DNA from: Auanema rhodensis
Taxonomy: Eukaryota; Nematoda; Chromadorea; Rhabditida; Rhabditidae
DNA: 64,000 nucleotides
Direction: 5' to 3'
Assembly: GCA_964057225.1 (NCBI GenBank)
Contig: OZ059899.1
Location: forward strand, 14,764,501 to 14,828,500
The stretch's first letter is position 1, and each line of letters begins with the position of its first letter. The notes below the pieces were generated by a model. It saw only the letters and a program-made list of their open reading frames with translations. It ran no database searches and was not told where the DNA came from. Below are positions 39,740-56,816 of the stretch, piece by piece. Position numbers and translations under genes: made by a program.

Positions 39740-40648
39740 ATGTCCAGTGGTTTTGTATCTGCTAATGATATAGATGACGAGAGAACAAAACGGCAAGAAG
39801 AATGGGAACGGGTAAGAAAGCCCGAAGATCCCGTAAGTAAGTGATTCAATAAATTGTAAATCTTAAGTTTCATAATGTTTGTTCTAGCTGCTCCTGAACC
39901 TGAAGTTTGTAACAAAACGCTGTATGAACAATTAAGAGATAATAAAGAAGTTAAAGATGCTGAATTTGCTGAAGCCAAAAAATTCAGTTAGTCAAATCTA
40001 CGTTTTTTATGATTCTTTTATTCTTCACAACAGAAAATATGATTCGTGGTATTGATGAAGATGAAAGTGATTTTTTGTCCAAAGTTGATGTTATGAAGGC
40101 GGAAATGGTGAAACAGAAAAAAAAAGTTTGTCTCTATTTTATTCAAAGTTTTGTACTTATGCTATATAAAGGAAGAGGAAGATCTTCTGAAGCAAATGGC
40201 TCAAGCTAAAAACCAAGTTTTGGATGAAACTACGTCATCCGTCCCCTCTCTTCTTCCGCCTGTGCCAAAGCCAACTTCGTCATCGAAATCGAAGCAAGCT
40301 AGTCTTCTGTCTATGGCTATAAAAAGGAAAAGGTAAAACAAAAGATAAAATGATTTTTTGATTTTGTGTTTCAGTGATAATGGAGAAAGTCCAAAACCAA
40401 CAAAAGTCGCTAAGGAGGAACAGGTAAAGCCTGCTACTAGTGCGATGAATGTCATTGGAGTCATCCCAGGAATAGGATCATATGATGGTTCCAGGTTAGC
40501 CAAGCGCGGTCTCTTTCTCAATGTATCTTCACATTTGAACTTTAGTGATAGTGCTTCAAGCGATTCATCCGATGACGAAGCTATTGCTGTACTTCCATTA
40601 CTGCAAACTAGTCAGCCTGAAAAGAAAGCACCATGCAACAATGAATAA
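39740..40648 (+). CDS. PSME3IP1: PSME3IP1 (FAM192A/NIP30) homologue
   Basis: Short exons from 39740 encode a small, charged, mostly disordered nuclear protein ending at TAA 40646-40648. Seen in order: DDERTKRQEEWERVRKPEDP (the family's N-terminal signature), TLYEQLRDNKEVKDAEFAEA, KNMIRGIDEDESDFL, a lysine-rich coiled region, a proline/serine-rich linker, then GVIPGIGSYDGSSDSASSDS, an acidic serine tract like the C-terminal part of the vertebrate protein, which binds the PA28-gamma (PSME3) proteasome activator when phosphorylated there. The ATG directly follows CATTTTAAG, an acceptor-like sequence. The first donor is taken at 39837 because only that keeps the frame. Confidence 0.88.
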
Positions 40649-41003
40649 GAAAGATGTGCATCGCATTCTAACTATTTTTAGAGAGTGGATTTCAGATTCC
40701 GATCTCGTTATATAGTTATAAATGTTTTAATTTGTAAAACATATGTCTATTCCGGTAGTAACTTGCTCAGACAAGTTCTAAACCACTCCTTATAAGTCAA
40801 GTTTTCTGAGAGACACTATGACAAATAGGAATACCTATCTGTTTGTTAATGTATTTATATCGGAAATTTCAATAAGTATAATAGAATATATTGTTGTTCC
40901 GTGAATAATTTTTATTATTTCATCAAATTGTATGCGTTTTTTGCGTTTCTACTACCTTTTTTTAAAAACTTTTTTTGTGTTTGAAAAGTATTATGGTTTC
41001 TAG
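40649..41003 (+). other. Spacer between PSME3IP1 and RNMT
   Basis: 355 bp, AT-rich, ending in TTTCTAG directly before the RNMT ATG. Close, same-strand spacing allows an operon, but a separate promoter is equally possible. Confidence 0.4.
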
Positions 41004-45121
<4,118 letters not shown>

Positions 45122-46409
45122 CATGCTGCTAATTCTTTTGATGTATATGTGGTAATCAATAAACGATGGGCTACTTTACAATTTTCATTTTCTGTTTATC
45201 ATGAGTAAGCAGTTTAGGAGAATTTCCTTATTTAAAAGAAATCAATTATAGCTAGAAAGTGATCATCTAAGAACTATTTACTTATTCAAAGTTTAAAACA
45301 AGTTGCTTGAGATTGAAAGCCGTTCTCCCTTCAATACAGCAGTGGATAAAATATCCAATTGATCAATTAGTTGGTTAATGATTGCCAGCACATATTAAGC
45401 AGTTACGAACTGTTGCTCCTTCTCGTTATCAGCGGATATCATAACTATACGACCCCTTTTCGATTGTTGACAATTTGCTTTTGGAGGGCTCTGTCTATTC
45501 GGGAAGCGGTGCTGGTGGTCTTTTCCCGAATTGGTAGAGAAATAACAAAGAAAGAGATAGGAGAATGAAGAAAACGGCTGGAATCAGTCTGGCATAGCAA
45601 GATCTTTCCCATCGGCGCTTTGACGACCAGCTCAATGCGCCACTTGAGCCTATTTCAGAGCTTATCCGCCTGCATAACCCTGCCATTTCAGGACATCTGC
45701 TTTTTTACTCGACCGGTGCTTAAGCGCTTATGAGAGCTTGAACTCATCCAAACTTATATAACGGATGGCTGATTGATTAAGTGGCTATTAATACTAGAAA
45801 TGGTTTACTATCTTTGCAAAAAAGTGAGATCATGGCTTGTTTGGCAATATTGTTGAAATTTAAACACAAACAAAGATATCTGTTCCACCTGCTATACACA
45901 TATTCAACTCAGTGTTAGACCGATAGATATGTATATGATTAGTCGATTCATTAGAGATCTCAGAAACATTGAGAAAAAGCATAAATTTAAAATTTCCTTG
46001 TTCTCAGTCTCCCTCTCTCTCTTACCCTTTCTCTCTCTCGTTTGTTCACTCTCGATTAGTTCTCTCTGTAAAAGGGTTGTGCGTGGGAAGTCGCATCGAA
46101 ACCATAATTATAGCAATGGTATATGGGAGAAGTAGATGTATATACTACCAGTAATTAGGCCATAGAACCTTTCATATGCTTGTGAATCCTTATGATGAAG
46201 TTTGGCTGCTATACGTTGCAAGATGACCGAAAAATAACTTTTGCAAGAAATGGGTGAAGTTACAATGTTTGGTCTTTTGAGCCAGCTGCTTCCGACAAGC
46301 ATATCATGCTTGATAATAAACATTCAAAATCTTAATTTTTTATTGGAAAACAGCTCTTTTCCTGCAGATGTATTATCTTCTTACCTGGTACTATGAAAGG
46401 TTTTAAAGC
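45122..46409. other. Intergenic, no gene seen
   Basis: RNMT 3' flank. Short open frames here have no splice structure or conserved content. Confidence 0.5.
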
Positions 46410-47188
46410 TTGCTATGCTAGTTGAGCTTCAAGCTGTTCCGCATGTATTTGCTAACTGGCATGATTGAAAGGGTATGGTAGGTAGAGCAAGTGTAAGTTA
46501 TTAGATTCTTTCAGTTAAGGTATATACTAGGTGTTTCTCTCAAAAGGGCAAATATAGCTAGAACTGAGATTCAGCTGGCAATCCTTTCTTCGAGATGCTG
46601 GTTACCAGATTCACCTGCTGAAACAGCTAAGCTGAGATAAACGAAAGAGTTCTTACATTCTTCACTAGATGTTCTTCGTGCATCTGTAAGTAAGTTCAAG
46701 TGTTTGCTTCGTTCTTCTCAAACTGATCTCATCCCTGTACGTTGATATAAGCTCTTACGCAAAAACTTGCCTGTACTTGCTTCAGGTATTCAGATAGAGA
46801 ATGATGTCATGCAGCTGTTGCATTGTGTTTTCTACTAACATGATTCAACTTACCCTTAGAAATCCTTATCAATACATGAATGAGCGGTAAGTTACAAGCA
46901 TTATACAACTTGAAACTTGTAGTTTTAATTCGTTTTTTTTGAACAAGCTTGTTTTTTTCATACTTCTTTGAAGTTGAATGTCAAGAGTAACCATATTGGG
47001 TCATCACCCTGACGCTGTCCGCTGAAAATACCAGCTGCCTGGGTAGTTTTGACAAACTACTCAACGGTTGCCATCTTTGGCTTGCAGAGGTTTTTCTTGT
47101 GCAATTGTCATCTTTCACTACGTATTCCATCAGACAGAATAAAGAGAATAGTTGTTCGAAGATGAAATGGCTTGAGAGGGAGTAAGAA

Positions 47189-47191
<3 letters not shown>

Positions 47192-47254
<63 letters not shown>
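47192..47254. repeat. (GA)n microsatellite
   Basis: About 31 uninterrupted GA units inside the decayed RNMT duplicate region. Confidence 0.97.
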
Positions 47255-47256
<2 letters not shown>

Positions 47257-47586
47257 CGGAAGAACGGAGGGGAGGATAAATGGGAAAAAATGGAGAATGA
47301 AAGATGAAATGAACCATTTTTTTGTGTATTTGTTCAGTTTTTCAGTGTATATCCATAACTCGGATGAACTAATTCACGAGAAGTATAATCAACTTGCAAC
47401 TATTCGAACTTTTCTAAATCGGATATGAGCACGCTTTTCATTTCCGACCACTTTCTCGGCAGATGCCAATGAAAATAATGAAGAAATACGTATTTCTATT
47501 TTATAGATTTCATAGAAAATTGGTTAACAAGATAGTTAACACATATGATGTTTTTCAAAAATCAAACTGTGCTCTTTCATGCATTC

Positions 47587-47845
47587 TCTATAAAGGTATT
47601 GTGGAAGATGAGGTATATGATATCTAAACGGAAATTAGTTTTTCCTATTCCACTTATCAATTGAGCTTATTGTCTATCCATTTTGAGTTCATTTAATCGT
47701 TATCTTTGAAGTATTTCATAAATGGATTTGTACTTTTCAGGGAACACTTTCCAAGAGTGAATGGGAAACTGTATGTATGTATCTTGCATTTGCATTCCGT
47801 AAGAAAGATCCTAACGCACAAACCTCTACCAAGCAACACGAGGAT
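47587..47845 (+). repeat. 259-bp direct repeat, copy 2 (in the duplicate)
   Basis: Identical to 44785-45043 by direct comparison; identity stops sharply at both ends. Confidence 0.97.
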
Positions 47846-47870
47846 TGAGCTTAGACGAAGAATAGAATGC

Positions 47871-48756
47871 TAACTACTGAGAAAAGGAAATGACGACACA
47901 TCCTATATGATGTGTGATTATCATCCAATTTCAATTCGTTCCTCGCTTTATTGATAATCTCCCTTATCTGTACTCATTGAGGCTCCCCTCCCTCCCTCCC
48001 CGTAGTGAGTTATCTGATTTCTCTTAGTTTTCACTTTGTATTGTATTTTCATAGGAAATCACATGCAGAATACTTGATCAATAAAGTTCCTTGCACTCTT
48101 TTCTATCATATAAAGGACTTATGTAAGGATCGGAAACACAGACACACAAAATTTGCTCAAAGAGCCGTTGGTGTCAGAAGCAGATGTAGCCGTAGCTTAT
48201 GTCACTCCACTACACAAGAAGCTTGTGTTCAAAAATAAGCAAGGAGTATTGTTGGCCAAGTTGTACATATACACAGAGAAATATGAAAGCAAGAGCGGGT
48301 ACAGTCAATCATGCTTTGCTCTAGACTAAATGACTGGAAACAGCAATGGCGAGGTCCCCGTCTGAGCTAACGGGTTGGGGTCCCAGCTGTCTGGTTAGCT
48401 GTGTCGTATGCGGAGCGAGGGGTTTTGGTTGTAGATGAGCAGCACTGGCCGGCAAACGAGGACGAGTCGCTCCGCCCTCTCAATGGAGTCGAAATAGAAA
48501 GGGGAGGAGTAGGAGAGGAAGAAGAGGGGAGGAAGGAAGGAGAAGGTACAGTAGGCGGAGCTACGACGACGACGACGACAACGACGGCGGCGACGACCAA
48601 CCCCAGTCTCAGCAGCCTCAGTCACAGCAACCTCAGAAAGCTGAAGCAGTTTCGGACGCCCTACTCTCAACCATAGTTAGAAAAATTTTGGATTCGTTAC
48701 ACAGAGACGTTACGAAAATAACGGCTACACTTACAACCTTGACAGCCATTGGCTGT
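47871..48756. other. Region upstream of lin-11
   Basis: Includes a purine-rich, GC-richer stretch (48480-48600) with ACG repeats. A reading frame in phase with lin-11 is open from about 48437 to the ATG but contains no earlier ATG (see findings). Confidence 0.5.
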
Positions 48757-50420
48757 ATGTCGGGGGAGAGTGTTGAAGACACGTCAACGACAACGATGAC
48801 GGCGACGTCTCCGGAATCGTCAGCCATCCTAACGACGACTACCACAATGACAGAATGTGCCGGTTGCCAATTGCCAATACATGACAGGTGAGCAGAATAA
48901 CTCAATTTTCGCATTTTATCTTTTGAATTATCGAATTTGAATTTTTAAACAATTGTATTGTTTCTGCCGGTATTTTTTTACATTACATCTTTGAGAAGCT
49001 GCAAAATGCTCTGAGTATTCAGCTTATTCGTTACTATTTCCAACCTTTTTTTACACTTTATCTCTATTATATTGACGACTATATTTTTATTTTTAATTTT
49101 CGCCATATTACTCCATCAGAATTCATCGATTTTCAGTTAGTTCTATGCTATTTCAGAGTTCGTTTTTTTCCTTTTAAAATCTATTTTTTTCTTAATATTC
49201 TTTCTTAACGTCTACTCGAAGTTATGATCTATGTTTGGTTAGCATCTGCTTTTCCGGCAGGAGAGTCAGATGATAAGCTGGAAAATCGATAGCAACCTGA
49301 TGAAATGAGTAATAAGTATGAGGAACATTGTATAATTTTACTTTCATCTATGCATATACATTGACTTTTTCCTACCCAAATCTGGTTCTCATCTTGTGTA
49401 TTTTATCCTTTTCCTCCTTTTTTTTCTCTAAAAATTGTCTTTTTTCTTTCCGTTCGTTGTGCTAAGACTTGTATTTTTCGTTTATTCCTACCTTACTTCT
49501 CAATTTCTTTTCTAATATATTTCTCCCTCTATCACCCTTTATATCTCTCTCTCTATCTCTCTCTCTCTCTCTCTCTTTCTATTTCTGAATTAGCCAACTA
49601 TAGCTACTTTCTACCTGGTATTCGCTTCCTTATACGTGTGAGTGTTTTTTGACAATCAATCTGCTGTCTGTCTTGTAAAATGTTTTTTTCCACGCGTCCT
49701 AGGTAACGTAATGCTATGCTCGAACTTGGGTTTCTCTCTTGAAAAATCCCGAACTTGTTTTTATCTTATTGCTCATCATTCAGTAATTTATAGTTTACTA
49801 CGTTGTTCTGTATTCATATGACTGTGTATCTCCTCATACTTGGAGGAACAATCATAGTTTTCCGTTGTGTGTCTGTTACATGTTCACTTCATTTCGGCTT
49901 GCTATCATCATATTCTCATCAGAAATCTATCTTCTATGTCTGGTAGTAGTGTATTTCGGTTTGCATCTCTCATCTGATCCCCCCTCTTCTCCGTTTCTCT
50001 TCTTTTCTTCTGTTGTGGTGCTTGCCTTCTCAGCATCCGGAGAAGAGCGATCGACAAACCAACCGGCTTTTAGCCTGTTGCTACTCCAGGGTCCTGGGAC
50101 CCAGTTGTCTGCCTTATTTGGAACTACCGTATACCGTCAGTGAGAGGAAGAGCAGTAAGATGGGTGTGGAGAGAGAAGGGGTAAGAGAGATGAGTAAACG
50201 GGGTGGTGAAAGAGAAATAAGAGAGAAGAAGGGTTCTTTCTAAAAGTGCTGTGGATAGGTCCCGTGAGGAAAAGAGCAAAAGCGGTGACATAGGGCTTAA
50301 GGAAAGACGGGTATAAAGATCATATGTAGGTGCAGGATAGTTAGCTGCAACTTCTTTACTCTCGCTACCTTTAGCAGAGAGTCAAGACAGCTAAAGGGGA
50401 CGAGGAAAGTAAAAGAGAGC

Positions 50421-50456
<36 letters not shown>

Positions 50457-53400
50457 GGAAGAAGAAAAAATATTTCCAAGTGAAAGAGAGAGCCTTGCTC
50501 ATGTTGATGCCAAACATTCCAAATATGAAAATTCGAGATGACACGAATGTGCTTGTCATCAGACAGCTCTAGGATATGCCATTTGCAGTCAAAATTTAGC
50601 TGATAAATCACGCTGGATCGTTTTGATATGAGTTATCTGTATTTTAGCTTAACCATATACATAGAATATAATAAAAAACATTAGTTATATGCATGTATCA
50701 ATGTTGTTTCATGATTATTGAAAAGAAAATTGTTAATATTTTCCATTTTATAGGTACTTATTGAATGTTTTGGACAAGTCATGGCATCAGGCTTGTCTTC
50801 GATGCTTCGATTGCCTATCACCTATGACAGAGACGTGCTACACGAAGGATAATCTCATACTATGTAAAGAAGATTTTTACCGGTAAGTATATAGTCTCTA
50901 CTTGGCTGATTCTCTTCTCTGCATCCTCGAAAAAGAACGAATAACTCGTTTGTGATTTCACATGTACAGCATTGAGAACATGCTGTAAGCGCTACTAACT
51001 TGCATCACGTTTACAGCCGATATGTGCAACATTGTGCCGGATGTGAAGAAGCTTTACGTAAAGAAGATCTGGTACGACGTGCTCGAGATAAGGTTTTTCA
51101 TCTGCATTGCTTTGTCTGCTCCATCTGTCAACGTCGTCTGGATACTGGCGAACAGGTTAGTTATTCAAAATATCAGATCTTTGCCATATGCTATGCAAGT
51201 GAATAGAAATAGGTGTGAGGGTGGATATGAGAATATTAAGAATATCATGCATATTAGCTTCATGTTACATTTAATCTTTTTCCTTAATCGATTGTTCATC
51301 GTCTAGTCTAATGAGTCTGTTAGGCGAAAGCAGCTGCCTTTATAGCCTTGTTGAGCTAACACCGGTCTGATCAATTTACTCACATCGAGCCTAGTAATTC
51401 CAGGTTGTCTGGAATCTGATTATTCCAGTGAATACTGATGAAATTAAAATTAGACATTATAATTCTTTTAAAAATGTTTTAAGAAGAATAAAAAACTAAA
51501 TAAAGATTAGAAAATTGAAAACAAAGGTAGGAGTGAAGAGAGAGAGGGGACTGGGTAATTATGAAAAGAGAATTAAAATAATCAATATATCACATAATTT
51601 CTTATGTATTCTTACGTGTATAGTATAATTTGTTTTTCACGTGAGTTTCACGTATAATTTACTTATTCCATTTCTTTGCAATAGATGCTATGGAATGGTT
51701 GAATTCTTATCTCAAACTTACCTTTCCTTTCTATTGAATTCATTTACGTCTCTTTCACAATCTCTCTCCATCTCTCTATCTCTGTCTCACTCTTTTCTTT
51801 ATATAGTATATCTACTTATACTTATATAGATATTTCACCCTCTGCTCTATCTTAAACTCCATCTAGTGAAGGGAGGGAGAGGAGGGTGCGGGGGGGGGGG
51901 TTCTAGGTGAAAGCAGTTGAAGTTAAAAGCCAAAGAAAAGCTTGATACTTCTTCTTCTAACTGAAGAATGATGGCATCTGATGATAAGTATGTGAGAGTC
52001 CCGCTCGCCATCATATGAAACTTGGTGAGTGTGAGGGAAGGCTTGAAGGGACCTCAAGGCTGGAGGTTGTTGTTTGATTCTTTGTTGTTTTTCGAATAAA
52101 AAAAAAACTAAAAAAAACCTTTTTCTTCTCATAAAGCTTTGCAAGGGATAGACTCGTCTCAGTTTTGCACATTTTCAGCTGTATATCATGGAAGGTAATA
52201 GATTTGTGTGCCAAAACGATTTTCAAAACACGACGAAAAGCTCAACGCCGTCTTCAACATCAGCTAGACCAGGTATTTCTTAATGAAATCTTCTATTTTC
52301 TCATATTTTACGTTTGAATAAGCTTCTGTTATGATGTCTGTAAATTGAATATCTGCTTGCTGTTAGTATGCTATGGGTACAATATGATTTTTACCATAAT
52401 CCGTCATCTGCCTATGCAGTAGTTAGCAACTACGGTGACATGACTGCTAAATCATAATCCTTTTTTTCGTTCTTGCTCGTAAGAATTTGGTTGGTCTTTG
52501 TGTACATCCATGACGTATGACCTCTCATTTACCTCTATTTCTCTTGCTGCATGTCTTCCTCTTGTCTCTCTCTCTCTCTTGCTCGCTCGGTTTCTCTCTC
52601 GGTCTTTCTCTCTCCCTCTCTCTCTCTGAGTATAGCATAGTCTCTCTTATACTACTACTTTTATTCATCAATTCAGTACACAGTATTCAATACTACTCAA
52701 CTGTTGAGAATCCATAAAAAGGAAAACTAGTGATTCTTGTTTTCATTCACTATTTGTAGTTCTTACTTTCTACTTGCAGTAATCTCTCTCCCTCTCTATC
52801 TCTCTCTCCCTCTCTCTCTATCTATATCTTGGTCTCTCTCACTTTTTCAACTGGATGGGTCCTAGTGCGAAATAAGAAGAGATTGAATAATCTTCATATA
52901 GGATGATATGAACTGATGCGGTGAACCATATGTGTGGAACAGCTTTTGCTTGCTCCATCTATATCCTGCTTGTGTCGTCGGGTTTGCAAGACAGAACATA
53001 AGATTAAAGCTACTGAATATCGGATTAGCAGTCTGTCTGGGAGAAGAGTTTACTGCCTAGTAATGCTTAACTATATCGCGCATGTGCAACTGTTTGCTCA
53101 TCGCATCTGAACTAATACAGTCGGCTGGATGCGAGAGATGTGATTGAATCGGATGCCGAAAACACATGTTCACATCTTCCTGCTTTTCTTTCATGTACAT
53201 ACTGATCCTTATATGGTCTTCCGTATCTATTGTGATTCAAATCAGTTGGCATCTTTTGTGTTCTTTCTATTCTTTGGTGTTAGGTTAGAGGGACTATAGC
53301 ATGATATGAGTCTAATGGCAGACGGTTAAGAACAAAGAGTTTGCGATGGCATGTTGTACCGCATCTCCTCATCTATGCTTCTTTACAATCTTCATAATCA

Positions 53401-55116
53401 TTCTGCTATTCTTTTGATTTTTTCTTTTCTTTTACAGATGTTTCTCTATCTAATGGTTCTGAATGTAATTCGGATGCCGATGATGAAAACGTAGATGCTT
53501 CCGATGACGTGAGTACTACATCTTATCCCCTTCATTATTCTAATATCATAGATACAGTTGGATGATGTAGATGGCGATAAAGGCGATGATTCAGCAGCTG
53601 CTAAACGACGTGGCCCTAGAACGACAATCAAAGCTAAACAGGCAAGTTTGTTAATTCACGCGTTTTTGTTGCTACTACTGCTGTTGCCATTGCATCCATG
53701 TCCCAAGTTTCTCAATTTTCGATCCTCGATCGGCATCGGCTTTTTCATAGTTTTTCCTTCATGTTGTTCTATTATTTGTTCTTTTGAAATGCTGTTGAAA
53801 CAGCTTTGGAACTGCTGAACCATCTTGTTGTTTCTGGTTGCAAATTGGAAATGATTGATTCAGCCGAAAACGGATGTACAGCCCTGAAGGAAAAAAAGTT
53901 TGAGATGAGAAACAGCCGAGAAGGTCGTTGATGGTGAATGAGGACACACAGCCGCTCATAATCCTGTATCAAACGGGAAAAAAAAGCCAAAAATTGTAGT
54001 TTTTGCCATTTTCGTCTCATTTTCCTTGCGACAATGACGTCGCAACATAAATTGTTTTTTGAATGATTTGAGACCGTTTTTCTGATTTATTTTTTCAGTT
54101 AGAAACGCTGAAGAACGCATTTGCTACTACACCCAAGCCTACTAGACATATTCGAGAACAATTAGCTGTGGAAACAGGATTAAATATGCGAGTAATACAA
54201 GTACGTTCATAACTGATTTTTCAAAGCAAAATAGCTTTTGACTATACTTCGTTCTGCTGTCTAGACACCCAGATGGCTGGCTAATATCTGCTGATATCAA
54301 GCTGCCTTCACTGGGGTTGACGCAGATATCTGAAGTTGAAAGACTTCGTGTTGGAGATTCTTATTACTTTTCATCGAAAATACAATAATGTCATCCGGGT
54401 TTTCGATTTTCAAGAATGATATGCAGGAATTAGCTTGTTACTATATCTGATCGAAGTGATGTGAGTGATGTGTGTTAACACGATATTCTATGCCATGCGC
54501 TAGTGATGATGAAATTTTAAAACACCGTGAATCTACAACGAGAGTGTAAGGCAGGGGACAAAGAGAATGAGATAGAGAGAAAAGAGGGAGCTAGAAAGAG
54601 AGAGAGAGAAAGGAGAGAGAGAGGAGAAAGAGAGAGAGATGAGAAAGAAAAAAGACCATAGACAGAAAGAGAAACCAAAGATAGTTGTGTGAAGCGAGTT
54701 GAACCGGATGATTACATTCAGTCTCTCTTCTCTGTATCTCTTCGAAACACATAATGCTCCATTCTCATTTCCCTCGGTCCTTTAATTCACCTACATCTCT
54801 CTGGGGACCAACGGCAATTCAATTACCGTATGCTGGCTGACTGAAGCCTCATGGACCTACGGGCACACTGTCCTTGCCATACAGCATTCTGATGCCTCTA
54901 GCCATATGGCTCTTTCTTTTTGCACACTCTCTTCACTTCTATTTATTCCCCTTTATTCGTCTATCTCGTTTTCTCTCTATGTTGAACTAGCTCTTTCTCT
55001 GTGTGTCTGACTTTTCAGCCTGTTTATGTGAAAAAAAAGGTTCAAAGAAGAAAGATATGAAAACAGGAAGATGAGTCTCAGGCACACATATACGTCTATA
55101 TACATATAGACATATG

Positions 55117-55164
<48 letters not shown>

Positions 55165-56337
55165 GTGACATTACTCTTTCATTTTGAAAGAAGAAGAAGC
55201 AAGAAGCACAAATGTTGTGTTATCTGGCTGCTTTTCTGATCTTCGTTTCGTTGATTTTTGCGATTTTTCTTGGCTCCTTATCAGCAGAACAACATCTGTG
55301 CTCTTGCCGATGATGCGTCTTGCTCACCGTGCATTAGGATGTAGAAATCATGGAACATCTGACGGATCTTTAAAATGGAAAACGGGAGTAAGTGAGGAAG
55401 AAGGTTGAAGATAAAGTGGACGATAAGAGGCTTCAATGTTGAAGGCTGGTGACGATGTCGGGTTTCCTTGAGAGACAAATCTTCAGAGCTCTTATTGAGA
55501 AAATTGATTATGGGTTAGTCAGGTTCAAAGCAATATGGAAACAAGCAAGATGAAAGAAATAAAGGAGAATGATAGTAAATGAGATAAGAATTAAGAGAAA
55601 GAAAGAGGAAATCAAGCTTGAAGAGATAGAGAGCAGTAGAAACGAGGAAGCTGGTATAGAGGCTGAGAGAAAAAGTATGTGTGGGGGGGGGGTATTCCTG
55701 TTAAAGATTGCATTTATGTATAAGAAAAAGAATAAATTATAAGATATTAGGGTTTGAAACAAGTATTAATTGCTTTAAGTATCAGAATATCATATATAGT
55801 TAGATAGATAGTTAGATATAACTTATTTTAAAAAGTAAATTAAATTATATGAATGAATAACATTCAGAAAGTTTCGTGAATGAATAGATTTGTAGAAGAC
55901 ATTCATTACATGCTTATCCTATTTAGCTTTTCTCTCTTTCTTTCTCTCTCTCATTTTCTTCTTCTAATTATGGCATCTATCTTATAAACTTTACCCTTCG
56001 AACCGACTGATCTAATTGACCTGATCGTCATTGTTATTTTGTCCTCTTGACTCACAAAATTATGATGAAAGTTCTGAAACAGCCAATTTCTGTTTGGGAA
56101 CCAAAAAAAGAATTTTTTTTCTTCCTTTTCTACTCATCTGTTTATTTCATTTCGTTTCATCGTATTCAGTTTGTGTTTTCAGGTCTGGTTCCAGAATCGA
56201 CGTAGCAAGGAGAGGCGTATGAAACAGCTGAGATACGGTGGTTACAGACCAACACGACGAAATCGTGGAGGACGAGACGATATTTGTCAGGAAATGTTCA
56301 CACCAGGTAAAGCTTCGTACATTCAAAACTATCTGTA

Positions 56338-56393
<56 letters not shown>

Positions 56394-56754
56394 TGTGTTC
56401 AACTTCTGAAGCTGTTTGTCATAGAAATCGATATGATATACATGAAATGACCTTATTGCCAAACATGCCTCTTCTTCATTTTGGAGAAAAAAAAGTTGCA
56501 AATTTGGTTTTTGAGTCATGAGAAAAGTCTTATAAATAAGAGTAGTAGTGAGAATGAGAGTAGAAGAGAAAAAGAGAAAAGAGGTAAAGCATGGAATTAG
56601 AGATAATTCATGTTTTTCTTGTTGATTCTTTTCATTTTGCTCGCTAAGGCTACATTAGAAGCTGGAAAACATTGTCAAGGCGAGTGTATGGATGAGAGCA
56701 TGTTGAAGAGAAAGAGGACGAGCAGAAAAAGAGCAAGACACAGAGATGGAGAGC

Positions 56755-56816
<62 letters not shown>

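Larger units (their letters stand above)
46410..47870 (+). pseudogene. Broken partial duplicate of RNMT 3' exons
   Basis: About 46410-46640 aligns, with many differences, to the RNMT exon/intron sequence at 44341-44640 (shared: CAAATATA after AAAAGGG, GATTCAGCTGG, CACCTGCT, and the AGTGTAAGTT donor). It is no longer open. By contrast 47587-47845 is identical base for base to 44785-45043, covering the last intron and the start of the last exon (GTLSKSEWETVCMYLAFAFR). After the identical part, the frame meets TGA at once (47846-47848), and the sequence then resembles the RNMT region around its real stop with a deletion between. So it is a tandem duplicate, mostly decayed, with one recently homogenised segment. 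No complete gene can be read from it. Confidence 0.8.

Noticed and set aside
47108-47317. Minus-strand Ser-Leu repeat ORF
   Set aside because: Pure product of the GA tract; no start context or splice structure.
48401-48676. Plus-strand 91-codon ORF upstream of lin-11
   Set aside because: It is in a different frame from the lin-11 extension, low in complexity (Glu/Gly and Thr runs), and ends before the LIM exon.
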